Positions 22,736-31,785 of a DNA stretch of 39,965 nucleotides are shown one piece after another. Under the pieces are notes generated by a model. The model did no database searches, was not told the origin of the DNA, and saw nothing but the letters and a program-made list of their open reading frames with translations. The stretch covers positions 1 through 39,965 of the forward strand of contig JBEIRY010000008.1 of the NCBI GenBank assembly GCA_040375675.1. Direction: 5' to 3'. The stretch is from CAIUSP01 sp040375675 (lineage in GTDB: Bacteria > Actinomycetota > Thermoleophilia > Solirubrobacterales > 70-9). The translations under genes and the position numbers were made by a program. The number at the start of each line of letters is the position of its first letter. Position 1 is the first letter of the stretch.

Positions 22736-22741
22736 TATCAT
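22736..22741 (+). promoter_or_regulatory. Candidate -10 box, leaderless type
   Basis: TATCAT lies 6 nt before the ATG at 22748, with no ribosome-binding site in between. Confidence 0.42.
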
Positions 22742-22747
22742 CGCCGC

Positions 22748-23020
22748 ATGGAATCAGGTGGATTCGGGGGTCTCTTCGGAGATCCCGACGACATGCAGAG
22801 GCGAATCGAAGAGATGGCCGAGCAGATGCAGGGCGCCCAGAAGGTTGCCTGGGCAGACAACGCGATCAAGCTCGCGGTCGAGATGACCGTCGCTTCGATC
22901 TCCGCTCTCGATCTGCAGGGAACCAGCGATGAGCAGGCCGTTCAGGTCAGGGACGCGATCAGGATCGTCTTCCCCGAGGCGGTAACTCTCGTTCGCGAGG
23001 CACGCGAGGGGCTCTCCTGA
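22748..23020 (+). CDS. Uncharacterised 90-aa acidic helical protein
   Basis: I do not recognise this protein. It begins with a Gly-rich MESGGFGGLFGDPDD, followed by a heptad-like helix (MQRRIEEMAEQMQGAQ) and a mostly helical remainder ending in LVREAREGLS. It has no membrane segment or cysteine. The N-terminal helix recalls small nucleoid-associated proteins such as YbaB, but the match is too weak to use. It has a leaderless-type promoter, and the SDR gene starts 2 nt after its stop, so the pair is co-translated. Confidence 0.65.
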   Translation: MESGGFGGLFGDPDDMQRRIEEMAEQMQGAQKVAWADNAIKLAVEMTVASISALDLQGTSDEQAVQVRDAIRIVFPEAVTLVREAREGLS

Positions 23021-23022
23021 CG

Positions 23023-23829
23023 ATGTCCGGTCTGCCCGATCCCTCGAGTACCTCGACAGCGCTGATCACCGGTGCTTCCTCTGGAATCGGAATCGAGCTG
23101 GCCAGGCTGCTCGCAGCCCGCGGTCATCACCTCACCCTGGTTGCCCGCCGTGAGGATCGGTTGAAGGAGGTGGCAGCCGAGCTGTCCGGCGAAGGAAAGC
23201 CCGGAGCTGATGTCATCCCTTGCGACCTCGCCAATCCCGAGGCTCGTGGTGTGCTGGTCGGGACGCTACTCGCGGGACCTCGCAAGGTGGAGATACTCGT
23301 CAACAACGCCGGCTTCGGCTTGACCGGAAGGATGTTCAACAACTCGCCCGAGCGTCACACCGAGATGATTCGTCTCAACATCGAGGCAGTCGTGGATCTG
23401 ATGGACCGATTCTCTCCCGGAATGGTCGAGCGGGGAAGGGGTGGAATCCTCAATGTTGCCTCTACCGCTGGCTTCCAGCCGCTGCCCGGTATGGCGGTCT
23501 ACGCCGCGACCAAGTCCTTCGTGCTCTCGATGAGCGAAGCAGCCCATACCGAGCTTTCCGGCAGGGGGGTCACGGTGACCGCCCTCTGTCCTGGCCCGGT
23601 GCGGACCGAGTTCGCCGAGGTCGCCAACCTGAACGAATTCGAATCCAATACCCCTGACCGGATGTGGATGGACGCCGATGAGACCGCCCGGATCGGGATA
23701 GAGGGTTTCGAGGCCGGCAAGCGCGTGGTGATCGCCGGGAATCTGAACAAGATCAGCGCAGCCGGTGGCAGGCATCTGCCGCGCTGGGCGCTGCTGCCCT
23801 TGGTCAAGGGTCTCTACGGTCGCAACTAA
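23023..23829 (+). CDS. Classical short-chain dehydrogenase/reductase (DltE-like)
   Basis: The 268-residue NAD(P)-dependent oxidoreductase has ITGASSGIG at 16-24, an Arg-rich NADP-preferring strand end (VARREDR), NNAGFG, the catalytic Ser in NVASTAG and YAATK. The segment CPGPVRTEF is standard. The C-terminal 45 residues (GGRHLPRWALLPLVKGLYG) are partly hydrophobic and may sit on the membrane, as in acyl-ketone-reducing members of this group. Translation is coupled to the 90-aa gene 2 nt upstream. The stop TAA overlaps the opposing gene's stop in CTAA. The substrate is unknown. Confidence 0.87.
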   Translation: MSGLPDPSSTSTALITGASSGIGIELARLLAARGHHLTLVARREDRLKEVAAELSGEGKPGADVIPCDLANPEARGVLVGTLLAGPRKVEILVNNAGFGLTGRMFNNSPERHTEMIRLNIEAVVDLMDRFSPGMVERGRGGILNVASTAGFQPLPGMAVYAATKSFVLSMSEAAHTELSGRGVTVTALCPGPVRTEFAEVANLNEFESNTPDRMWMDADETARIGIEGFEAGKRVVIAGNLNKISAAGGRHLPRWALLPLVKGLYGRN

Positions 23830-24488
23830 GGGCGCTCTGCCGAGGCCGAGGCCTCGAGCACACCGCTGCGTCCGACCAGGGTTGCGAGGAGTTCCAGCAC
23901 GACCGCGAGGATTGCCGTGGGAATGGCGATCAGGATCGTGATCAACAGATCGATGATCCAGGCAGACCATCCCTTGAATCCCGAAGGATGAATCTCCCGG
24001 TTGGCAACCTGTACGGCGAAGTCTCTATGGAAGGTGAGCAGGTTGATCAGCGTCTGCCACATGGTTGCGACCGCAGCGCCCAGAGCCGGTCTGATCTTCG
24101 TCTCCCGACGGTTGGTCCGCTCGAACAACCTGCGAAGCGCATTGGGGCTCGCTCCGAGCCCGCTCTTGCCTGGGCGCAGCGCTGCCCAGTTTTCGGCACC
24201 GAACCAGGCTTGAAAGCTCGCTGGGTTCGGGACGCGCCCGCGTACTGCGCCGCCGGCGCCCGGGAATAGCCGCTCTATCGCGCTTGCAGCGTCTGGCGGA
24301 ACACGGTCACGCGCGCAGACCAGACCACAGTTTTCGCAGCGGTCTACGATCTCGTCCTCTCGAGGCCCGAAACCGATCGTTTCGATCCAGACGAACAAGG
24401 GCTCCTCGCATGCCGGGCAGCGTGGTCCTCCGGGCACCGCTCCCGCAGCGAGCGGCGTGTTCGGAATGTTCTGCGAGGCCCGGCTCAC
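23826..24488 (-). CDS. Zinc-ribbon protein with C-terminal membrane helices
   Basis: The 220-residue protein begins with a four-cysteine zinc ribbon: CPAC at 24-27 and CENC at 51-54, with one more Cys at 58. A middle soluble region has a NPASFQAWFGAENWAALRPG segment. Then come a basic stretch and one long or two short membrane helices (WIIDLLITILIAIPTAILAV, then VLELLATLVG). I do not recognise the family. Its gene starts 6 nt after the saccharopine-dehydrogenase-like gene in one reverse-strand operon. Its stop is interlocked with the SDR stop. Confidence 0.7.
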   Translation of the reverse strand: MSRASQNIPNTPLAAGAVPGGPRCPACEEPLFVWIETIGFGPREDEIVDRCENCGLVCARDRVPPDAASAIERLFPGAGGAVRGRVPNPASFQAWFGAENWAALRPGKSGLGASPNALRRLFERTNRRETKIRPALGAAVATMWQTLINLLTFHRDFAVQVANREIHPSGFKGWSAWIIDLLITILIAIPTAILAVVLELLATLVGRSGVLEASASAERP

Positions 24489-24494
24489 AGTAGG

Positions 24495-25628
24495 TCAGGC
24501 TGGCGGATTCTCGCCAACGGCGGGTTCGACCCGCCACTCGAGGGAGTACTCGTCGAGATCTGAGAGGAACTCACGTGGATCGAAGGCCTGGGAGGGTGCG
24601 AGAAACCCTCTACCGTCGAAGCCCTTCCCGGCGCAGATCCGCGCGCCGCGGGTGACGAGTCGGGACGTAATTCCGTAGACATCGCGTCCGTTGATGGTTC
24701 CTCTACGGCTCCGCCTGCCCCGCTTGACCTCGCAGACGATCGTAAAGCGTGCCTTTCGACGATCCTTTTCGCTGGCGCCTTCCGGCAGGCGCCCGATAGC
24801 TGCACCAAGCAGCCCCTTGGCCGGTGTCTTCATCGCCAGCGCGGTCGGTCGGGTAATCGCCGGCAGCAGGAAGTCGATTGCACCCGGGGCGAGCGAATCG
24901 GCGGTCAACATGGTTCGGACCAGCCGGGTGGATATGTGCTGGGGCACGGTGATCTGCTCGCCTGCCGGGTAGCGAGTCATTCTCTTCCGCCCGATCGGTT
25001 CACCGAAGTCGAAGCTCCCACGCGAAACCTTCTGGCTTGCCGGCTGCCAGCTGAGCTTTCGCCACTCGACATCTCCGCCCTTCATCATCTCGAGCGCCGA
25101 GCGCATGGTCCCTCTGGTCGGTTGGAAGCTCGCCATGTACGCAAGGGTCACCTCGTCGAGATCTCCCATTCCCTCGGCGGTCAGGGCGGCAAGCATGTCG
25201 CCCGGCACGTAGTCGAATCCCATCCCGGGGATGACCGCAACGCCGGCCTCCTTCGCAAGGTCCGAGTAACGATCCAGCGCCATCTTCATGTACGGCTGCT
25301 CACCGGTGGTGTCGAGGTAGTGGGTTTTCGTTTCGATCGCTGCGGCGAGTACCGGCTCTCCGTAGAGCAGGAACGGCCCGGCGCAATCGATGACCACCGA
25401 ACAGTCCTTTAGAAGCTCATGGAGCGTCTCTGGCTCCTCTATCGAGGCGGTCTGGACTCGAGCACCGCCCCCGAGCGATTCGGCGAGCTGATCCAGCTTT
25501 TCCTGATTGCGCCCGGAGAGCACGAAGTCTGCTCCGGCTTTCTGGAGCTCATGGGCGACCAGGCGACCGGTGTATCCGGTCGCTCCGTAGACGGCGATTG
25601 GTCCCCGTTGCTTTGAAAGCAGTGACAT
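24495..25628 (-). CDS. Saccharopine dehydrogenase-like/trans-acting enoyl reductase-like oxidoreductase
   Basis: The 377-residue protein has an N-terminal Rossmann fold with VYGATGYTGRLVAHEL around 13-28 and SGRNQEKLDQLAESLGG. VVIDCAGPFLLYGEPVL and YLDTTGEQPYM follow, typical of the saccharopine dehydrogenase-like family of actinobacteria (as in trans-acting enoyl reductases of phenolic-lipid synthesis). True lysine-pathway activity is unlikely. The end carries a strongly basic VKRGRRSRRGTINGR. The start has no ribosome-binding site, but TAACCT lies 9 nt upstream. The zinc-ribbon gene follows 6 nt downstream. Confidence 0.82.
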   Translation of the reverse strand: MSLLSKQRGPIAVYGATGYTGRLVAHELQKAGADFVLSGRNQEKLDQLAESLGGGARVQTASIEEPETLHELLKDCSVVIDCAGPFLLYGEPVLAAAIETKTHYLDTTGEQPYMKMALDRYSDLAKEAGVAVIPGMGFDYVPGDMLAALTAEGMGDLDEVTLAYMASFQPTRGTMRSALEMMKGGDVEWRKLSWQPASQKVSRGSFDFGEPIGRKRMTRYPAGEQITVPQHISTRLVRTMLTADSLAPGAIDFLLPAITRPTALAMKTPAKGLLGAAIGRLPEGASEKDRRKARFTIVCEVKRGRRSRRGTINGRDVYGITSRLVTRGARICAGKGFDGRGFLAPSQAFDPREFLSDLDEYSLEWRVEPAVGENPPA

Positions 25629-25637
25629 CGAGGTTTG

Positions 25638-25643
25638 AGGTTA
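25638..25643 (-). promoter_or_regulatory. Candidate -10 box, leaderless type
   Basis: On the reverse strand TAACCT lies 9 nt before the ATG at 25628. Confidence 0.38.
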
Positions 25644-25691
25644 CGCATCACGGGCCGAGGTTGGGCTCTCAAGCCATAAGATGTGTGCTCG

Positions 25692-25725
25692 CTCTCACGC
25701 AGATGCAAGCGCGCGAGCGTGAGAG
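25692..25725 (+). promoter_or_regulatory. 9-bp inverted repeat over the ribosome-binding site
   Basis: CTCTCACGC at 25692-25700 and GCGTGAGAG at 25717-25725 form a perfect stem with a 16-nt loop. The 3' arm contains the GAGAG that serves the ATG at 25732. It may be an mRNA switch or an operator for the divergent pair. Confidence 0.42.
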
Positions 25726-25731
25726 ATCCAA

Positions 25732-26763
25732 ATGGAAGCCACCGCCCCGACACCGAACAAGCACTTGGCCGAGTCCGAGGCCCGCTGGATGCGTCCGGCC
25801 GGGATCTTCGCGCTTGCCGGAGTTCTGCTGATCGTCATCTCGACCCTGCTCCGCCAGTCCGCCGGCAAGGTAGACGGCGTAACCGAAGCGGCGAAGCTTC
25901 GCCAGTACGCCGATCTCGGTAGCTCGGCGGTAATCGGAGACGCGATCGCACTGGTTGGCCTCGCCCTGCTGATCGTCCCCCTCTTCTTCCTCTTCCAGGC
26001 CGCTGCCGCCCGCGCCCCCAAGGTACGTCGGGGCTTCGTCATCTTCATCGTCTTGGGTCCCCTGCTGCTTGGAATTCAGGGTCTGGTTGGAACGATCGCG
26101 CGGGAATCTGCCGGAGATCAGTACGTCAAGGCCTATCCAACCGCATCGCCTGACGAGAATCGCAAGCCCGCTGATTCGAGCGGCAGCGGTGATGGCACTA
26201 CCACTGGCTCAGCTTCCACCACTTCGGGCACTACGACCTCCGACACGACGACCTCTTCGAGCGGATCGGCGTCCTCCAATGAGTCGCCCAGAGAGAAGAA
26301 GGCGAACGAGATCATCGACAACTCCAAGGCGATCCAGTTGGCTGCGGTTATGGGCCTGGTCGGTGCCCTCGGCTTTGTCTTTGCGATGGTCTACACCTCG
26401 CTCTGGTCATTCAGAGTGGGACTGCTGACGCGCTTCTGGGGGACTCTGGGCATGGCGCTTGGAGTGGCGTTGATCTTCCTCGGTTCACTCGGCTTCCTCG
26501 GGTTGCTGATCTGGTTCGCAGCCCTCGGCATGATGTTCATCGGTTTCTTTCCCGGCGGTCGACCTCCGGCGTGGGCAGCAGGGATGGCAATTCCCTGGCC
26601 AAAACCGGAACCGCGCGGTGGAGCCGGTCGCAAGGGTCAGCCTGTCGAGGGAAGTGGGCGTGAGGTAGAGGAGCCCGCTCTACCCGAAGGCAGAGAGCCA
26701 GAAGATCCTGATGATGCTCAACCGCCTTCGAGCGGCGGGGACTCCTCAGGCAAATCTTCCTGA
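25732..26763 (+). CDS. Uncharacterised membrane protein with a Ser/Thr-rich linker
   Basis: The 343-residue protein has three N-terminal membrane helices (the first IFALAGVLLIVISTLL), then a Ser/Thr/Gly-rich loop of about 45 residues (roughly 143-187). Three more hydrophobic segments follow, ending GMMFIGFFPGG, and then a 60-residue tail rich in Gly, Pro and Glu. By the positive-inside rule, the loop probably faces outwards and the tail inwards, but I could not test this. I do not recognise the family. The start is preceded by GAGAG, which is buried in a hairpin. It is divergent from the saccharopine-dehydrogenase-like gene by 103 nt. Confidence 0.7.
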   Translation: MEATAPTPNKHLAESEARWMRPAGIFALAGVLLIVISTLLRQSAGKVDGVTEAAKLRQYADLGSSAVIGDAIALVGLALLIVPLFFLFQAAAARAPKVRRGFVIFIVLGPLLLGIQGLVGTIARESAGDQYVKAYPTASPDENRKPADSSGSGDGTTTGSASTTSGTTTSDTTTSSSGSASSNESPREKKANEIIDNSKAIQLAAVMGLVGALGFVFAMVYTSLWSFRVGLLTRFWGTLGMALGVALIFLGSLGFLGLLIWFAALGMMFIGFFPGGRPPAWAAGMAIPWPKPEPRGGAGRKGQPVEGSGREVEEPALPEGREPEDPDDAQPPSSGGDSSGKSS

Positions 26764-26775
26764 GCTTCTGACGGG

Positions 26776-27125
26776 TCAACTCTCCGGCGGGAACTCCATC
26801 AGCTCGACTCGGTTACCCCCGGGCGAGATTGCATATGCGCGCTCGGCTCCCCACAGGTTCGGGCCCTCAGACAGTTCGAACCCCGCTTGCGCGAGATCGG
26901 CCAGGCATCGGTCGAACTCGGGGGCCACGATGGCAGGGTGACCACGCTTTGAGGCTGAGTGCTCGGGAGTTGCAATCAGGTGGATGTGAAACCCTTCCCG
27001 CCCCAACCAGGTGATCTCGTCGCCCAGCTGTTCGGGCACATCGATCGGCTCGAAGCTGAGGATTCTCCAGAACTCGATCGCTCTTTCCAGCTCATCCGGG
27101 GATATCTCGAGCGAGACGTGCTGGA

Positions 27126-27129
<4 letters not shown>
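26776..27129 (-). CDS. VOC-family (glyoxalase/dioxygenase fold) protein
   Basis: The 117-residue single-module protein has the vicinal-oxygen-chelate pattern: IQHVSLEISPDELERAIEFW at the start, and GGNRVELMEFPP at the end. His4, His64 and Glu109 are candidate metal ligands. One module makes half a site, so a homodimer is expected. Its ATG overlaps the stop of the acetyl-CoA synthetase gene by 4 nt, so it is translated with it. Typical roles are thiol-adduct isomerisation, epimerisation or drug binding, and none is indicated here. Confidence 0.82.
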
Positions 27130-29132
<2,003 letters not shown>

Positions 29133-29139
29133 CGAAGCG

Positions 29140-29145
29140 ATCGTA
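29140..29145 (-). promoter_or_regulatory. Candidate -10 box, leaderless type
   Basis: On the reverse strand TACGAT lies 7 nt before the ATG at 29132, with no ribosome-binding site. Confidence 0.4.
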
Positions 29146-29167
29146 GCGCCGGTTTCTGCTCGGGAGG

Positions 29168-29181
29168 TGGCTGATCAGCCA
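29168..29181. repeat. 14-bp perfect palindrome over the ThyX-like stop codon
   Basis: TGGCTGATCAGCCA is fully palindromic and contains the TGA stop of the ThyX-like gene. It has no loop, so it is more like a protein-binding site than a terminator. It lies 36 nt before the acetyl-CoA synthetase start. Confidence 0.3.
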
Positions 29182-30806
29182 GCGGTGCGAATGTCCGGAG
29201 CTGGGCTGTCCAAGCCTGCCTCGACGCGCTTGTGGTGCGTGCGGATCTCGCTCAGGATGCGCTCCAGTCTCGGTTCACTGGATGTGTCCACGTACTCCAT
29301 CGCGCGTGCGATCGAGGGATGTACCGAAGCGATCTGGTCGTGCATCGCCTGTGCGACCGCGCGATAGGAAGGATGGCCCTCCTGGCCCGAGCGGAGCTCG
29401 ATCATCTGCATCGCCTCGCGGGCGTTGAGATCGAAGAGGTAGCGAATTCGGTAGCCCAGACAGAGGGCGTACGGCGCAGCCGAAGCTAGGCCTTCGGAGT
29501 GGAGGCGATCGAACTCGGCGGCCGAGATCTCGAGCGCGCGGGAGTACTCATCAGATACACCTGCCTCGACCAATTCCTCGGGCACTGCCGCGCCTAGGTC
29601 GGGAGTCAACCCCTGCCACTGGCAGGTGAGCATCCGGTGACGCTGCAGATCGCGGAAGGCGCCGTAGTCGGAGACGACTTCGAAGCGGTAGCCGACCGCC
29701 TCCCATCCCCTGCCAGGGCGGTGGCGGCGGTTTTCCCTGTCGCCTACGAGCTCGGCGATCGACGCGGCCACCTCGCCGTCATCGAGCTCGGCGACCTTGC
29801 GCCGGATCTCCGCCTCTCCCACGCTCGACTGCTCGAACAGACTCGCCGCCAGTAGCTCGCGTTCACTGCCGCGGAAGTCGAGCAACTCGACCGTAGGGCC
29901 GTCGTCGGTTCGCTTGCGGCTGTCGAGCCCGTAGCGCGCGGCCGCTCGCTCGGCAGCCTCGCGACGTGAGCTGAGGTAGCTGATCCACTCGCCTCCGCGC
30001 TCGGGGCGGTCGACCCGGCTGACGAAGCTCGGGATCACCTTGCCTAGCTCGGCGAGGATCATCCCACCGAACTCACGCGCCTCGGGCAGTGGTGAGGCCA
30101 GCATCCGAAGCAGCAACTGCTCGTACGCCTGACCCGAGGCGAACATCCCCACATGGCTCAAGGTGGCAGCCGGAAGCAGCCCGCGTAGAAGATCCAGTGC
30201 CTTGGCGCGGATCGAGCCCTCCCACGCCTTCTCGGGCTCGTCGCCTCGCGGGAAGCGCTCGGCCGCCCAGGCGATCGTCGGCTCCAGCGAGGCCGAGTAG
30301 ATCGAGAAGATCTCGTCCATCGCAGCCGGGAACCGGGGCCCCAGATCGTCGCTGCGGTAGTAGCGGTAGCCGCTTTCGCCGTCTCCCATCTCCATCGGCT
30401 GGTCGTAGGCGATGTAGCGGGTGCTCTGTTCGAGATAGGCCGCCAGGCGCCCGCGTTGGAGGATCTTGGTCAGGATGTTCGAGACCCATTCGCAGGCTAT
30501 GTGCGCTCCACCGACTTGGGCGATCGAATCATCTCCGTAGCCGACGAAGATCCGCTCGTAGAGCTCAGCCGCCCGCTTGCCTTCTTGTCCGGCAAAGGGG
30601 CGGTCGTCTGCGGCGACATCATCGGCGAACTCCTCGAGGTAGAGCCGTCGGAGCGTCCCGGGATAGCGCGAGTAGCGGGCAAATAGCGCTCCCTTGATCG
30701 TCTCGGGAAGGTTGGTCAGCGCGAATACGGGTAGGTCCAGGTTGCTGAAGTGAGGCTCGAGGAGCGTCTTTTCCGCATCTGAGAACTTTTCGACCGGGTA
30801 TTGCAC
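29175..30806 (-). CDS. Tandem ThyX-like (flavin-dependent thymidylate synthase-related) protein
   Basis: The 543-residue protein is about twice the length of classical ThyX. The N-terminal half has GYGDDSIAQVGGAHIACEWV (89-108) and QRGRLAAYLEQSTRYIAY (117-134), which parallels the ThyX RHRxxSxxxxSxRY motif but has Gly119 for His and Ala123 for the first Ser. The C-terminal half has LQRHRMLTCQW at 387-397, keeping RHR but not the Ser and Arg that follow, and then NAREAMQMIELRSGQEGHPSYR, like ThyX's end. Neither half has a full signature, so canonical dTMP synthesis is doubtful unless the halves combine. Related long proteins occur in other bacteria. The start is GTG with TAGGAT 9 nt upstream. 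Confidence 0.8.
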   Translation of the reverse strand: MQYPVEKFSDAEKTLLEPHFSNLDLPVFALTNLPETIKGALFARYSRYPGTLRRLYLEEFADDVAADDRPFAGQEGKRAAELYERIFVGYGDDSIAQVGGAHIACEWVSNILTKILQRGRLAAYLEQSTRYIAYDQPMEMGDGESGYRYYRSDDLGPRFPAAMDEIFSIYSASLEPTIAWAAERFPRGDEPEKAWEGSIRAKALDLLRGLLPAATLSHVGMFASGQAYEQLLLRMLASPLPEAREFGGMILAELGKVIPSFVSRVDRPERGGEWISYLSSRREAAERAAARYGLDSRKRTDDGPTVELLDFRGSERELLAASLFEQSSVGEAEIRRKVAELDDGEVAASIAELVGDRENRRHRPGRGWEAVGYRFEVVSDYGAFRDLQRHRMLTCQWQGLTPDLGAAVPEELVEAGVSDEYSRALEISAAEFDRLHSEGLASAAPYALCLGYRIRYLFDLNAREAMQMIELRSGQEGHPSYRAVAQAMHDQIASVHPSIARAMEYVDTSSEPRLERILSEIRTHHKRVEAGLDSPAPDIRTAG

Positions 30807-30815
30807 AGGTCGACC

Positions 30816-30821
30816 ATCCTA
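30816..30821 (-). promoter_or_regulatory. Candidate -10 box, leaderless type
   Basis: On the reverse strand TAGGAT lies 9 nt before the GTG at 30806. Confidence 0.38.
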
Positions 30822-30855
30822 TTGGCGCGGGGTGATGCCTCTCCTGCCAGCCAGC

Positions 30856-31752
30856 TCAGATAATCGCGAGTGCGGCGAGTGCGACCACCAGCACTATCCC
30901 GGTGGCCCAGGTGACCGCCTTGGCGGTGAGCCGGTGGTCGAGCCCGTAGAGGTGGGCGACGATCAGGGCGTTGATGCCGCAGGGCATCGCTGCGAGCAGC
31001 AGGTAGGTATCGGGCAGGTCGAGCAGCGGAAGTGAGATGGCCCAGAGCACCAGCGGCATCACGATCAACTTCAAGACCAGGATCAGCCCGATCGAGGCAG
31101 CTGTTGCGTCGGGATCGGCCTCTCCCGAGCTTTCTGCCTGCTCTTCGGCAAGCGCCGCGCCGACGGCGAAGAATCCGATCGGCAGGAGCGCCACGATCAA
31201 CACTCGTGAGATATCGACCGCGATGTCAGGTGCCAGCGATGCCGGTGCCAGAATGCCTGCGATCGCGGCGTAGAGAGGGGGATTTCGGGTGAAGAAGGCT
31301 TTGACCCTGTCGCCCGCTGTCTCGCCCGCGGTATCACCGAATACCGCACCCACTCCGAATGCGCCGAGAAAGAGCAGTGGGGTGGTGACCACGGTGTCGT
31401 ACAGAACGGCCTCGGGAATCTGGCTGAATCCCAAAAGCGCCGCGGTCAAAGGCAACCCGAGGTAGCCGGTGTTTCCCATTACCGATGAGGTCAGGATCGA
31501 TCCGCGCGCTGGCGGCGAGACACCCAGCTTCTTGCTGCCGTAGATCGCGAGGGCTGCCGTGACTGCGATGGCCACATAGACCAGACCCAGTCCGAACTCC
31601 TCGTTTCGGGTGAAGCTCGCGCGCGCGAGGTTGAAGAAGATCACTATCGGCAACACCGTGTAGACGACCACTACCAGCGTGCGGTGAGCGATGTTCGATG
31701 TGCGTTCAGGCCAGCGACGCTCTGACGCGACTCCCACCACCACGGCGAGCAC
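30856..31752 (-). CDS. AEC-family permease (auxin efflux carrier type)
   Basis: The 298-residue membrane protein has about ten helices in two halves, like AEC/PIN-type carriers. Typical parts are VMGNTGYLGLPLTAALLG in the middle, IGFFAVGAALAEE, and AMPCGINALIVAHLYGLD near the end. From GTG 31752 the first helix is truncated. The frame is open back to the nuoN stop, and a CTG at 31782 would add ten hydrophobic residues (SAVITAAAI), so the true start may be there. It lies 33 nt downstream of nuoN and may be the last gene of that operon. Family members export organic acids and similar anions. Confidence 0.8.
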   Translation of the reverse strand: MLAVVVGVASERRWPERTSNIAHRTLVVVVYTVLPIVIFFNLARASFTRNEEFGLGLVYVAIAVTAALAIYGSKKLGVSPPARGSILTSSVMGNTGYLGLPLTAALLGFSQIPEAVLYDTVVTTPLLFLGAFGVGAVFGDTAGETAGDRVKAFFTRNPPLYAAIAGILAPASLAPDIAVDISRVLIVALLPIGFFAVGAALAEEQAESSGEADPDATAASIGLILVLKLIVMPLVLWAISLPLLDLPDTYLLLAAMPCGINALIVAHLYGLDHRLTAKAVTWATGIVLVVALAALAII

Positions 31753-31785
31753 GATCGCAGCGGCTGTGATGACTGCGCTCAGGGC

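Noticed and set aside
29175..30806. Canonical thyX
   Set aside because: It is twice the usual length and neither half has the full RHRxxSxxxxSxR motif, so a gene symbol would mislead.
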